Assembly: GCF_000355765.4 (NCBI RefSeq)
Contig: NZ_CP021106.3
Location: 2,203,137-2,267,136 of the forward strand
Direction: 5' to 3'
Source of the DNA: Nitrosospira lacus
GTDB taxonomy: Bacteria; Pseudomonadota; Gammaproteobacteria; Burkholderiales; Nitrosomonadaceae
Length of the DNA: 64,000 nt
Positions 26,816 through 35,194 of the stretch are shown piece after piece. Position numbers and translations under genes: made by a program. The notes under the pieces were generated by a model, which saw nothing but the letters and a program-made list of their open reading frames with translations, made no database searches and was not told the DNA's origin. Position 1 is the first letter of the stretch. Every line of letters starts with the position of its first letter.

Positions 26816-27580
26816 TCAGGCGGCTTTGAAAAGTTTAAAAAAATTAGCTGTCGTGGCGGTGGCGACCTCATCCACGCTGATACCGCGCAACACCGCTATC
26901 TCTTCCGCAACGTACCGAACAAAGGCGGGTTGATTCATTTTTCCGCGATGAGGTACGGGCGCAAGATAAGGCGAATCGGTTTCTATCAGCATTCTCTCCA
27001 ATTTGATTCTTTTGGCAACATCCTTGAGCGCGAGGGCATTCTTGAAAGTAACAATACCCGAAAAAGAAATATAGAAATTCATTTCCATCGCTTGTTGCGC
27101 CACTTCCCAGCTTTCCGTAAAGCAATGCATTACCCCGCCGACGCTATCCGCGCCCTCCTCCGCCATGATCCGCAGTGTATCCGCCGCGGCTTCGCGGGTG
27201 TGTATGATGAGCGGCTTGCCACATTGCCGTGCCGCGCGGATATGTTGACGGAAGCGTTCCCGCTGCCACTCCAGATCACCTTTCAGGCGAAAGTAATCCA
27301 GTCCGGTTTCGCCGATGGAGACGACTTTGGGATGATCAGCCAGAGACACCAGTTGCGCCGCCTGTGGCTCGGCCAGGTTTTCATAATCGGGATGGACGCC
27401 GACAGAGGCAAACAGGTTGGAATGGGCTTCTGCCAGCGCAAGCACGCGGGGGAAATCTTCCAGATTAACGCTCACGCAAAGGGCGTGGCTGACGTTACTG
27501 TCCCGCATTCCATCCAGCAACTCGTTGAGGTTGCCGGCAAGATCCGGAAAATCGAGATGGCAGTGGGAATCAACAAACAT
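26816..27580 (-). CDS. TatD-family metal-dependent hydrolase
   Basis: A 254-residue TIM-barrel hydrolase of the YcfH/TatD group, with nuclease or deoxyribonuclease activity in known members. Metal ligands are visible: FVDSHCHLDFPD (HxH), GVHPDYENL, SIGETGLDYFRLK (Glu), IIHTREAAADTL (His), MHCFTESWE (His) and IETDSPYLAP (Asp). The family usually follows tmk-holB-pilZ; here the upstream position is taken by a decayed holB fragment and the inserted mobile block. The ATG at 27580 gives the normal N-terminus. Confidence 0.95.
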   Translation of the reverse strand: MFVDSHCHLDFPDLAGNLNELLDGMRDSNVSHALCVSVNLEDFPRVLALAEAHSNLFASVGVHPDYENLAEPQAAQLVSLADHPKVVSIGETGLDYFRLKGDLEWQRERFRQHIRAARQCGKPLIIHTREAAADTLRIMAEEGADSVGGVMHCFTESWEVAQQAMEMNFYISFSGIVTFKNALALKDVAKRIKLERMLIETDSPYLAPVPHRGKMNQPAFVRYVAEEIAVLRGISVDEVATATTANFFKLFKAA

Positions 27581-27647
27581 GGTTCACCCTAAGCAAATGT
27601 CGCAAGTATCCAATGGTACCAGGTAGCTGACGCATTTCCCCTTAGGC

Positions 27648-27790
27648 AATATATCCCTCAATCAATGCGCCTGCTTCGGCCGGGAGCTGGGGGCAATCGA
27701 TATCATGTAGGAAACAGCATTTCCTCCAGAAATAACCTGGGGTTAAGCAGATGGCGCGCCAGCCATTGTGTCGCATTCCGATTGAATAGA
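27648..27790 (-). pseudogene. Remnant copy of the holB 3' end
   Basis: This stretch is clearly similar (about 80% by eye) to the last 140 bases of the intact holB gene at 31256-31395. On the minus strand it reads NPRLFLEEML, then after a missing T SYMISIAPSS and a stop, against NSRLFLEEMLFSYVISIAPA in holB. A one-base deletion breaks the frame. It sits just before tatD, where the intact holB would be expected in the usual gene order, and 3.4 kb from the intact copy. Confidence 0.8.
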
Positions 27791-28025
27791 CTCGTTTGCG
27801 CTGCTTTCATGACGCTTAACACATTAAGTCATTATCCCATTATCTAGTACATATGAAAGGAAAATCCGACGCAACTCACACTCCAAAAACTTCATCCCAT
27901 TTAGAGGCATTGAGTGTCGATTTTTCTTACACTTCACTTAAGAATCGATGTAAAGAAGTCATATCGTTTCCTGAGATTATATGTAACCAATTGTTTGTAA
28001 TAATATTGAACTCAGCTTCTACTCT
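27791..28025. other. Intergenic stretch before PEP-CTERM gene
   Basis: About 235 AT-rich bases. A 63-residue open frame from 27853 (MKGKSDATHTPKTSSHLEAL) has GAAAGGA-type purines nearby but no family resemblance and overlaps the sigma-54 promoter region; I do not call it. The region may hold activator sites for the promoter at 28026. Confidence 0.35.
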
Positions 28026-28040
28026 CGGCACGAAAATTGC
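28026..28040 (+). promoter_or_regulatory. Sigma-54 promoter of the PEP-CTERM gene
   Basis: CGGCACGAAAATTGC matches TGGCAC-N5-TTGC except for the first base, with the required 10 bases between GG and GC. It lies 80 bases before the ATG at 28120. The same arrangement stands before the other PEP-CTERM gene ending at 4553. Confidence 0.75.
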
Positions 28041-28119
28041 TTAAGAAACAGCCGCCGGTTTAATCCAGCTTTCGCGAAAAAATCGGCAGCAAAAATTTTT
28101 ATTACTTAAAGGTGATTTA

Positions 28120-29043
28120 ATGAAAAACAAAAAAAATGTAATCCCCGTACTCCTTGCCGCATTATTGTATGGTTTATCAAATGTAGTTTCGGCGGGCCCC
28201 GTAATTATTGCCGGGACCGACGCTGATGATCATGGCTCTGCTAATGCTACCACCAACTTTACCGGCTGGTTGTTTATGCAGAAAGCTTTTGAGAACTTGG
28301 CGCCCGCCGTTACTAACGGCGATCTTACCGTCACCTGTATCGGTTGTAATTTGGGTGGCGCGCTTTCTGCGTTTAACTCGGCGACCACAAAATCGAGTCT
28401 GGATGGAACATGGAATTTTGCTGCGCTGACGAGCCTTCCCGATATCACCAATTTCTTCAATGGAACTGGCGCCACTAACGTTAATAATACCGGTATCATC
28501 TATATGCCGACTGTCAGCGGTAACGTGTCAGGCGGCATTACTGACGCCCAACTCAGCATTGTTAACAGCAATTCTGCCGTTCTTAACAATTTTGTCGCCG
28601 GTGGGGGCGGACTTTTTACTCAGGAAGAGGCGAATTCCAGTATCGGTTACGGATGGCTTTCAGCGCTATTGCCCGGCTTGATTGTGCAAGGTGACAACGG
28701 TGGTCCTGGTTTCGACTCCGGCTCACTAACTATTACTCCTGCCGGCAATGCCGCCTTTCCCGGTTTGACGAACAGCGATGTGAGCAACGCAACACCTTGG
28801 CATGCCTGGTTCTCTGGCAACTTCGGTGGTTTGAGCACGCTGGTAACCGGCCCGATTTTCGATCCAACCGGTAACACTTTCCCGGGCGCGGTTGTAATTG
28901 GCGGGGGCAGCGGAACAATAATCCAATGCGGCGGGCCAGGTCAACCTCCGTGCGATAATACAGTTCCTGAGCCTGGTATGCTACCGTTGTTAGCGGTAGG
29001 TCTACTCGGACTGGTACATACCATACGTCGCAGATATAGTTAG
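28120..29043 (+). CDS. PEP-CTERM domain protein
   Basis: A 307-residue exported protein: signal peptide MKNKKNVIPVLLAALLYGLS (cut near residue 26), a Gly/Asn/Thr-rich mature domain starting GPVIIAGTDADDHGSA, and the C-terminal signal VPEPGMLPLLAVGLLGLVHT followed by IRRRYS. The mature region contains a CIGC and a CGGPGQPPC pair that could form disulfides; GGGGLFTQEEANSSIGYGWL hints at a fold related to secreted ThuA/GATase-like or adhesin-like PEP-CTERM proteins, but I cannot place it. AAAGGTG precedes the ATG by 6 bases. It has its own sigma-54 promoter and a strong terminator, so it is a complete single-gene unit within the inserted block. Confidence 0.85.
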   Translation: MKNKKNVIPVLLAALLYGLSNVVSAGPVIIAGTDADDHGSANATTNFTGWLFMQKAFENLAPAVTNGDLTVTCIGCNLGGALSAFNSATTKSSLDGTWNFAALTSLPDITNFFNGTGATNVNNTGIIYMPTVSGNVSGGITDAQLSIVNSNSAVLNNFVAGGGGLFTQEEANSSIGYGWLSALLPGLIVQGDNGGPGFDSGSLTITPAGNAAFPGLTNSDVSNATPWHAWFSGNFGGLSTLVTGPIFDPTGNTFPGAVVIGGGSGTIIQCGGPGQPPCDNTVPEPGMLPLLAVGLLGLVHTIRRRYS

Positions 29044-29062
29044 AAGCATCTGATCTGTATAA

Positions 29063-29094
29063 AAAAGCCTTTCCGTACGGAAAGGCTTTTTTTT
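29063..29094 (+). terminator. Strong intrinsic terminator
   Basis: A 14-bp perfect stem, AAAAGCCTTTCCGT / ACGGAAAGGCTTTT, with eight Ts at the 3' side, 20 bases after the PEP-CTERM stop codon. Because of symmetrical A and T runs it works in both directions. Confidence 0.92.
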
Positions 29095-29109
29095 GGATAC
29101 CTGGCTTGA

Positions 29110-30385
29110 CCCACTGCTGTCCCACAAAACCGCTAAAAAAGGCCTGAATATCCTTTGTTGATTTACAATGAGTTTCTCGACAACTCTTTGAAAGACAAAG
29201 GAATCCAAGCCATGGCGCATTGTAATACAGTCTTCTTGCAACTGCTTAAAATTGTTGGCAGACATGAATTTGAAGCGATCGCTTCTTTGCATCACCAAGG
29301 CCAGAGGTTGCGCAAGACCAGCCGCTGGGCACAGTTTGTTGCCATGGTATTTGCACAGTTGAGCGGGCGGCAGAGTTTGCGTGATATTGAAACCAACCTG
29401 CAAGCACAACGCCAGCACAGCTATCACTTGGGCAGCGCGCCCATTTCCCGGTCCAGTCTGGCACGCCTGAATAACCAGCAACCCGCTAGTTGTTACGAAG
29501 CGCTGTTTTACCGTCTGTATGAGCGCTGCCTCAAGCGGGCACCCAAGCACGGCTTCCGCTTTAAGAATCCGCTTTATGCGCTGGATGCTTCTCTCATTGA
29601 TCTATCGCTCAAGCTTTTTCCCTGGTCGCATTACGCGTTGGGAAAAGGCGCCATGAAGTTACAGGTTGGACTGGATTTAAGAGGCAATCTGCCCGCATTT
29701 GCCACCCTCACGGAAAGCAGGAAGGCGGATAGCGAGTGCGCCAAACTGCTTGCCTTGCCCAAAGGCAGTATTGTGGTATGTGATCGCGGCTACAATGATT
29801 ATTCCTGGTACAAGTTACTGACCGGGCAGGGGGTCTTTTACGTCACCCGACAACGGGGCAACGCCACTTATGAAGTTATTGAACGGTGTGCCGTTCCTGT
29901 TCATTCGAGCGTCATCAGTGATGCAGTCATTCGCTTCAATTCGTACCGCTCGTGCCAGAAGGAGCTGCCCAACGTGCGCCAAGTGGTCTACCAGGATGCG
30001 CAAACACAACGGGAATACATCTTTATCACCAACCATTTCAAGCTGTCCGCGCAAACCATTGCTGCCATTTATAAGCAGCGCTGGCAAGTGGAGTTGTTTT
30101 TTAAATGGATCAAGCAAAATCTCAAGATCAAATCGTTTTTGGGCACCAGCAAAAATGCCGTGATGACCCAAATCTGGATTGCCATGTGCGTCTATTTGCT
30201 GTTGGCATTCATCAAATTCAGTCATCAAGTGGCAATATCTCAGCAACAAATCCTGAGGCTGCTCGCACTTAACCTGTTTGCAAAACGGGACCTGATTAGG
30301 CTGATCAAGACTGAACCGCCGCCGGGTGATCATCAACCCATCCAGGGAGCTTTATGGTAATGACAAATTGTGGGACAGCAGTGGG
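29110..30385 (+). mobile_element. Complete IS4-family insertion sequence
   Basis: A 1.28-kb element with perfect 18-bp terminal inverted repeats: CCCACTGCTGTCCCACAA at 29110-29127 and its complement at 30368-30385. The string GGCTTGACCC occurs at both edges (29103-29112 and 30384-30393). The overlap with the ends makes the exact target duplication ambiguous: up to 10 bases if the element is trimmed to 29113-30383, as suits the IS4 family, or 5 bases (CTTGA) with the ends as given. One intact transposase gene fills it. It inserted just behind the PEP-CTERM terminator, without breaking a gene. Clean ends and duplication suggest recent transposition. Confidence 0.92.
29212..30360 (+). CDS. IS4-family transposase
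   Basis: About 382 residues from the ATG at 29212 (MAHCNTVFLQLLKIVGRHEF); a TTG reading from 29155 would add 19. An N-terminal helical domain (DUF4372-like, TSRWAQFVAMVFAQLSGRQS) is followed by the DDE nuclease core: LDASLIDLSL (first Asp), VVCDRGYNDYSWY (second Asp) and YKQRWQVELFFKWIKQNLKI (the Y-R-E-K signature with the catalytic Glu). All catalytic residues are present and the frame is open, so the enzyme is probably active. The upstream segment KTSRWAQF and ends match the style of IS4-group elements frequent in nitrifiers. Confidence 0.93.
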   Translation: MAHCNTVFLQLLKIVGRHEFEAIASLHHQGQRLRKTSRWAQFVAMVFAQLSGRQSLRDIETNLQAQRQHSYHLGSAPISRSSLARLNNQQPASCYEALFYRLYERCLKRAPKHGFRFKNPLYALDASLIDLSLKLFPWSHYALGKGAMKLQVGLDLRGNLPAFATLTESRKADSECAKLLALPKGSIVVCDRGYNDYSWYKLLTGQGVFYVTRQRGNATYEVIERCAVPVHSSVISDAVIRFNSYRSCQKELPNVRQVVYQDAQTQREYIFITNHFKLSAQTIAAIYKQRWQVELFFKWIKQNLKIKSFLGTSKNAVMTQIWIAMCVYLLLAFIKFSHQVAISQQQILRLLALNLFAKRDLIRLIKTEPPPGDHQPIQGALW

Positions 30386-30495
30386 CTTGACCCCTTTCTC
30401 AAGGTATAAATCGTCTTCAGTCCTCCCTGAACAATTCGATTTTCAGGCATAGGCGGGCATAAAGGGAGATTGGTTTTATTATCATCTGCAGGTTG

Positions 30496-31096
30496 TCAAT
30501 ACAGCCGCACAAAAGTTTGGGCGAGAAGAAGCCGCAGCTTCCTCAGAATCATCCGCAGGTTATGTCCGCAACCGCAGAGCAAGGCATGAAAGACGTCGCC
30601 TGTTGTACCTTTCAACCAGTTTCCGCGCAGGCGGCCATCGTTTTTCATGTGCCCGCTCATAGGTTCGATGGCGCTACGCCGCCGAATGTCCCGCTTCAGC
30701 CGTGCGGTGATGCCGCGCTTAAGCTTGCGGTGGTAGAGTTTGACCCCGGCTGAGGGTTGCACCGCGATAGCCCAGATCCACCAACACTTCCTTCGGCTGG
30801 CGCTGTGCCAGGATTTCCACGTGCAAGGTATGCCCGTCGTAGGGATTGCCCCGCAAGCTACGCATGCCGACCACCAATCCTTCCCTGTATGTCGTCCACG
30901 GAAACCTTCACCACCAGGCGGGGGCCGTCGCGGGACGACCCCGATGCGATGGAAAAAAACCGGCCCATTCGTGCTCAAACTCTGACAAGTCAATGTGCTG
31001 CGCGAGTTGCGCCAAAGGATGGCTTGGGTTGACCAGTTCGTTCAGACGTTGGCGGAATAGGTCATTACTCGATAGCGTATTCGGCTTTGGTCCCAT
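30496..31096 (-). pseudogene. Internally deleted IS5-type transposase
   Basis: The start is recognisable as the N-terminus of an IS5/IS1182-type transposase (NDLFRQRLNELVNPSHPLAQ, then HIDLSEFEHEW and GRPATAP). After a large internal deletion and frame changes come fragments of the middle (GNPYDGHTL-like) and the C-terminus LKRDIRRRSAIEPMSGHMKN with HALLCGCGHNLRMILRKL. About 600 bases remain of the usual 1.3-1.4 kb. The catalytic core is gone, so it cannot move. No ends could be identified. Confidence 0.8.
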
Positions 31097-31255
31097 GTAT
31101 CCCTCGCTAAATTTGCAAGAAATTACACTAATTTTACCGGAAACTGCCAGATCCAGCTGCTACAATTCACCAATTAATCTAGCATAATCAGCTTATTATG
31201 CATTGTTCAGACCCGATTCTTTAATCCGGCAGTGCCGGATGGTTGAATACATCCC

Positions 31256-32374
31256 TCAGTCACCACGCCTGCTTCGGGCGGAAGATGCGGGAGCAATCGA
31301 TATTACGTAGGAAAACAGCATTTCCTCCAGAAATAATCTGGAGTTAAGCGGATGATGCGCCAAGCGTTGTCTTGCATTCAAGGTGCGCAAATAAGCCGCC
31401 AGTGCGCGCGTATCGATCCCCGATGCCAGTGATTTGATGGTGGTGATCATATTCAGATGGTAGCGAACTTTTCCCGTGGTGCAAAAACTCATTAAGTCAT
31501 AGCACCATTTCTGCAGCCAATTGACCAGTGTGGACAAATCCAGTTTTTGCATTTCCTCAGCCAGCACGACGGGGTTAAAGTTGCCCGGCACGCTGATTTG
31601 CCTGATGAATGCCTCATGCCGTGCAAGATAATCGTCGTTGGTGTATTGCAGCGCGGCCAGTGGTGCATAGCCCGAGGAAGCAAGGCACGTCGCCGGGTCC
31701 TTGACTCCCTGCTGCGCAAGCCAGGCAGCTGCGGTAACGGCGTCAGGCGCTGGCATGGGAATCTGGCGGCAGCGGCTGCGCAAGGTCGGCAGCAAATGCT
31801 GAGCATGGTGCGTCACCAGGATGAACAATGTCAGCGGCGGCGGCTCTTCCAGATTCTTCAGCAAGGCGTTGGCAGCAGCTGGATTCATCGTTTCCGCAGG
31901 ATGAAAAAGGATGATTTTGTAGCCATTCTGGTGGCTGGATATATTAATAAAATCGGCAACAGAGCGAACTTGCGCAACACTGATTTGCTTGCTGGGTTTC
32001 TTCCTGGATTTCGTACTGCCGGATTCTCCGGTGGAATCCGGGAGGAATTCCATTTCAGCGCCAGTTTCCATATCCGTGCCATCTTCACTTGAACCGCCAT
32101 CGGACGATCCCGCCATCGCCGTCATCGCTTCCGGTTCAATCAGGCGAAAATCCGGATGACTTCCCTGTTCGAACCACATGCAGCTTTGGCAATTCCCGCA
32201 CGCATACCCTTCAATCGAAGGCTTCTCGCATAGCCAGAATTTAGCGAGCTGGCGAGCGAATGCAAGCTTGCCTATACCTTGCCTGCCCCTCAGCAATAAA
32301 GCATGACCCAAGGATGCGCTGTCTTGCGTCAATATCCGCCACGTCTCATTTTGCCAAGAATAGATATTATTCAT
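31256..32374 (-). CDS. holB: DNA polymerase III delta' subunit
   Basis: A 372-residue clamp-loader subunit. The ATG at 32374 overlaps the tmk stop codon (TAATG), so translation is coupled. GHALLLRGRQGIGKLAFARQ is the modified P-loop; CGNCQSCMWFEQGSHPDF is the zinc module with its cysteines; GYKIILFHPAETMNPAAANALLKNLEEP and LPTLRSRCRQIPM (SRC motif) are the AAA+ landmarks. An acidic insert of about 40 residues (about 90-130, with SSDGGSSEDGTDMETG) separates the zinc module from the core. In most betaproteobacteria pilZ and tatD follow; here the insertion block follows instead. Confidence 0.95.
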   Translation of the reverse strand: MNNIYSWQNETWRILTQDSASLGHALLLRGRQGIGKLAFARQLAKFWLCEKPSIEGYACGNCQSCMWFEQGSHPDFRLIEPEAMTAMAGSSDGGSSEDGTDMETGAEMEFLPDSTGESGSTKSRKKPSKQISVAQVRSVADFINISSHQNGYKIILFHPAETMNPAAANALLKNLEEPPPLTLFILVTHHAQHLLPTLRSRCRQIPMPAPDAVTAAAWLAQQGVKDPATCLASSGYAPLAALQYTNDDYLARHEAFIRQISVPGNFNPVVLAEEMQKLDLSTLVNWLQKWCYDLMSFCTTGKVRYHLNMITTIKSLASGIDTRALAAYLRTLNARQRLAHHPLNSRLFLEEMLFSYVISIAPASSARSRRGD

Positions 32375-32997
32375 TAACAAATACAAATAGATGAAATGAT
32401 TTTATCAAGTGATTCCTTAACTTCTTCGAGAGGCTGGTTTGCATCGATCACGACGATGCGCCGGGGAAATTTATGTGCCCTTTCCAAGTAAGCGTCTCGT
32501 ACTTGCCGAAAAAATGCATCCTGTTCTTTTTCGAACCGGTCAGGCGGCTTGATGGCATTTATCCGCTGCCTGCCTACTTCGACCATCACATCGAAATAAA
32601 GTGTGAGGTCAGGTTGAAATTCTCCCTGCACCCATTGTTCCAGACTGTCGAGCTTCTGCATTGCCAGGCCTCTACCCCCTCCCTGGTATGCAAAGCTCGC
32701 ATCGGTGAAACGGTCAGAAATCACCCAGTCGCCCCGAGCCAGCGCCGGCAGTATAACCTTGTCCAAGTGCTCCCGCCGCGCCGCGAACATCAGCAGCGCC
32801 TCCGTTTCTGCGTGCATAGTCCCATTATCGTCGAGCAAGAGTTCGCGTAACGCCTCACCCAGAGGGGTACCCCCCGGTTCGCGTGTCACGATTATGGTTT
32901 TCCCCCTGCTCCGTAGCTCCTTTTCAAGCCAGCGAAGGTGGGTGCTTTTGCCCGCGCCGTCTATGCCTTCAAGCGTAATGAATTTTCCGGGAGTCAT
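32374..32997 (-). CDS. tmk: Thymidylate kinase
   Basis: A 207-residue enzyme that phosphorylates dTMP to d[23 protein letters not shown] holds the P-loop, [17 protein letters not shown] the DRx/REPGG motif, and [20 protein letters not shown] the lid-flanking dTMP site. The start at 32997 ([11 protein letters not shown]) gives the standard length; a longer reading from 33057 adds 20 residues without family support. It overlaps holB by one base and lacks the usual mltG (yceG) upstream: a divergent exported-protein gene is there instead. Confidence 0.96.
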   Translation of the reverse strand: MTPGKFITLEGIDGAGKSTHLRWLEKELRSRGKTIIVTREPGGTPLGEALRELLLDDNGTMHAETEALLMFAARREHLDKVILPALARGDWVISDRFTDASFAYQGGGRGLAMQKLDSLEQWVQGEFQPDLTLYFDVMVEVGRQRINAIKPPDRFEKEQDAFFRQVRDAYLERAHKFPRRIVVIDANQPLEEVKESLDKIISSICIC

Positions 32998-33163
32998 ATT
33001 TGTAACGCAGTTTAGCTTATACTCGAAAGCGGTAATCGGTTCCCGCTGTAAATCCAATGCGGGGAAATGACACCAGATTATAATTGAAAAGTGGCGACCA
33101 TTGCCGTTGCCATGGGCTTACAACGCGTTTTCACAGAAACACAAGGATATTCAGGATCTAACC

Positions 33164-33913
33164 ATGACTTACAATCTTAGAAGCTTACGGGTCCGGCACA
33201 TTGGTTTAAGGGTGCTGGTGCTGGCGTTATTTATATCCAGTATCGGAGTATCCACTGCTTATGCCGGGCAAACCGAATCACGCGCAGCGGCGAAGGGGGC
33301 ATCCGGGTCATCCCGCTCTGCCGAGGAATCCATGACAGATTTCGAGAAGATGGAGCTGTACTATCGGCGTTATAGCGCTGCCGCCAATAATATGGCTGAA
33401 TTAGTCAAGCAATTGAACCTGAAAATTCAGGATGTCTCCCTGGCTGCCAAGACTGTTGAAGCAAAAAGCAGCTCGCATAATAAGCGCCTGCTTGAAGAAA
33501 AATTACGCCATCTGGAAAGTGCGCGCATATCTACCGGCCATCAGTATGCACAGCTACAATCGCAGATGCAAAATGAATACCGTAGCTACACTGCCATTAG
33601 CAGCAATCTGAAGACCCGGTACGACCCAGCCGGTGATTCAGGCACCGTGCCGAAAACCGTCACGGAGACGAAGGTCCAGACCCCGAAGGCTAAAGATGCA
33701 AGGGCCTGGGATTCCAAGAGTGGCGATATGAAGGCCAGCGAGATCAAGATCCAGGAACCTCCGATCGAAGATTTTCACGTTAGCGATCCGAAAGTCATGA
33801 ACCTGGACACAAAAGAACTCAGGGCGAGACGCGATGCGGGTAAAAATTTGAATTCAGGACAAACTACGGCTCCACCCCCTGCTTCAGAACCGGTTCTAAG
33901 CCCCGTCCGTTAA
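33164..33913 (+). CDS. Exported coiled-coil hypothetical protein
   Basis: A 249-residue protein starting MTYNLRSLRVRHIGLRVLVL at 33164 (CAGGA 7 bases upstream). The signal peptide ends near residue 34 (VSTAYAGQ). Residues about 55-150 are a helical, coiled-coil-like region (MTDFEKMELYYRRYSAAANN, NKRLLEEKLRHLESARI). The rest is Lys/Pro/Asp-rich and probably disordered, with near-repeats of K-x-DxK (KAKDARAWDSKSGDMKASEI). No domain is recognised. It is divergent from tmk; the two promoters share about 165 bases. Confidence 0.65.
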   Translation: MTYNLRSLRVRHIGLRVLVLALFISSIGVSTAYAGQTESRAAAKGASGSSRSAEESMTDFEKMELYYRRYSAAANNMAELVKQLNLKIQDVSLAAKTVEAKSSSHNKRLLEEKLRHLESARISTGHQYAQLQSQMQNEYRSYTAISSNLKTRYDPAGDSGTVPKTVTETKVQTPKAKDARAWDSKSGDMKASEIKIQEPPIEDFHVSDPKVMNLDTKELRARRDAGKNLNSGQTTAPPPASEPVLSPVR

Positions 33914-33956
33914 ATCACTATCATCCGGAAGCCAGCTGCCCGCTGGATCAATTATG

Positions 33957-34667
33957 TTACCGGGTAATGCCCCAAACTTCAGCCAGCCTCGCGTCGCGGC
34001 CACAGTTGCTGCGGTAGTATGAATAGCGGATGGGGTTCTTGATATAGTAGTCCTGATGGTACTCTTCCGCCGGATAAAACGTTGTAGCGGGTAATACTTC
34101 GGTTACGATGGGTTGTTTAAAACGGCCGGAAGCTGCGAGCGCTGCCCTGGATGCTTCAGCTTGCCGCTGCTGATCGGCATCGTGATAGAAAATCGCACTG
34201 CGATACTGGGAACCGTCATCGCAGAATTGGCGGTTGGGCGTAAGTGGATCGATGGTCGGCCAGAATGCCGTTAATAGCTTGGAGAAACTGGTTTTTGCCG
34301 GATCAAAACGCACCTGCACTGCTTCGATATGCCCGGTTTTACCTCGTGATACCTGTTTATAGGTCGGATTAATGGTTTTGCCGCCAATATAGCCCGATGT
34401 AGTGGATATCACACCCGGCACTTTGTCGAAATCCGCTTCCGTACACCAGAAACACCCCCCGGCAAAAGTGGCGATACCGGCCGGCGATCCGGCGGGAAGA
34501 TCAGTGCCTGCAAGCTTACCGCTTATATTCGTACGCGTATCCGGTTGCCCGCATGCTGCCAACACGGCGATCAATATCGCCAGCGGCAGCAGCATGCCGC
34601 CGCACCTGGAGCGGATGGATTGAAAAAGAGCGGGATGATGGCAAACGTGGGGAATCTGATCGCCCAT
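33957..34667 (-). CDS. msrA: Lipoprotein peptide-methionine (S)-S-oxide reductase
   Basis: A 236-residue MsrA. The N-terminal 39 residues form a lipoprotein signal (LPLAILIAVLAAC, Cys near 39). The catalytic domain starts IATFAGGCFWCTEADFDKVP with the active Cys in GCFWC; YKQVSRGKTGHIEAVQVRFD, DDGSQYRSAIFYHD and YHQDYYIKNP are typical. It reduces S-sulfoxide of methionine in damaged exported proteins. It lies 2 bases after msrB, so both are co-transcribed. A resolving Cys may be that in YYRSNCGRDA near the C-terminus. Confidence 0.95.
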   Translation of the reverse strand: MGDQIPHVCHHPALFQSIRSRCGGMLLPLAILIAVLAACGQPDTRTNISGKLAGTDLPAGSPAGIATFAGGCFWCTEADFDKVPGVISTTSGYIGGKTINPTYKQVSRGKTGHIEAVQVRFDPAKTSFSKLLTAFWPTIDPLTPNRQFCDDGSQYRSAIFYHDADQQRQAEASRAALAASGRFKQPIVTEVLPATTFYPAEEYHQDYYIKNPIRYSYYRSNCGRDARLAEVWGITR

Positions 34668-34669
34668 GA

Positions 34670-35194
34670 TCAGCTCCTGAGTGCGGGTAGTTGCGCGCCC
34701 CTTAATACAAATTTAAGGGCGACCCCGTTATTGCACCAGCGCTCGCCGCGAGGAAGCGGCCCATCCTTGAACACATGACCCTGATGGCCACCGCAACGCG
34801 CACAGTGGTATTCAGTGCGCGGCAAAATCATCTTGAAATCGCGCGCCGTGCCAATATGCCCTGTAATGGGCTGCGTGAAACTGGGCCATCCCGTGCCGCT
34901 TTCGTATTTGTTTGCGCTATCGAACAGTGGCAGGTAGCACGCGGCGCAGAGGTAAGTGCCTTTGCGATCCTCCTTATTCAGTGCGCTGCTCCCCGGCGGC
35001 TCGGTATCTTCTTCAAACAGGACCTGATAGGCTGCGGGAGAAACCAGTCCGCGCCATTCTTCATGCGGCTTGTTCAAGGGTTTAATGGTGATGGTGCTGG
35101 AAATGTCCGCCGCTGTTTTGCTGCGGGAGCATGCCGAAATTAAGGGCAGCGCGGCCAGCGTGGCGAAACTTTGAAGTACGGCGCGTCTATTCAT
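34670..35194 (-). CDS. msrB: Lipoprotein peptide-methionine (R)-S-oxide reductase
   Basis: A 174-residue MsrB. MNRRAVLQSFATLAALPLIS-A-C is a twin-arginine-like leader ending in a lipobox with Cys 22. The catalytic domain has both zinc CxxC pairs (YLCAACYLP and YHCARCGGHQGHVF), GTGWPSF, and the active Cys in ERWCNNGVALKF. It complements MsrA on the R-epimer of methionine sulfoxide. First gene of the msrB-msrA pair, and both predicted products sit in the periplasmic space; reductant delivery (DsbD or MsrQ-like) is not encoded in this window. Confidence 0.94.
   Translation of the reverse strand: MNRRAVLQSFATLAALPLISACSRSKTAADISSTITIKPLNKPHEEWRGLVSPAAYQVLFEEDTEPPGSSALNKEDRKGTYLCAACYLPLFDSANKYESGTGWPSFTQPITGHIGTARDFKMILPRTEYHCARCGGHQGHVFKDGPLPRGERWCNNGVALKFVLRGAQLPALRS

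Noticed and set aside
27853-28044. 63-residue open frame before the PEP-CTERM gene
   Set aside because: It overlaps the sigma-54 promoter and has no relatives or ordinary protein composition.
30740-31187. Plus-strand open frames in the IS5 relic
   Set aside because: They are antisense to recognisable transposase fragments on the minus strand.
33930-33946. Small inverted repeat CCAGC-TGCCC-GCTGG as terminator
   Set aside because: Only 5-bp arms and no T-run on either strand.
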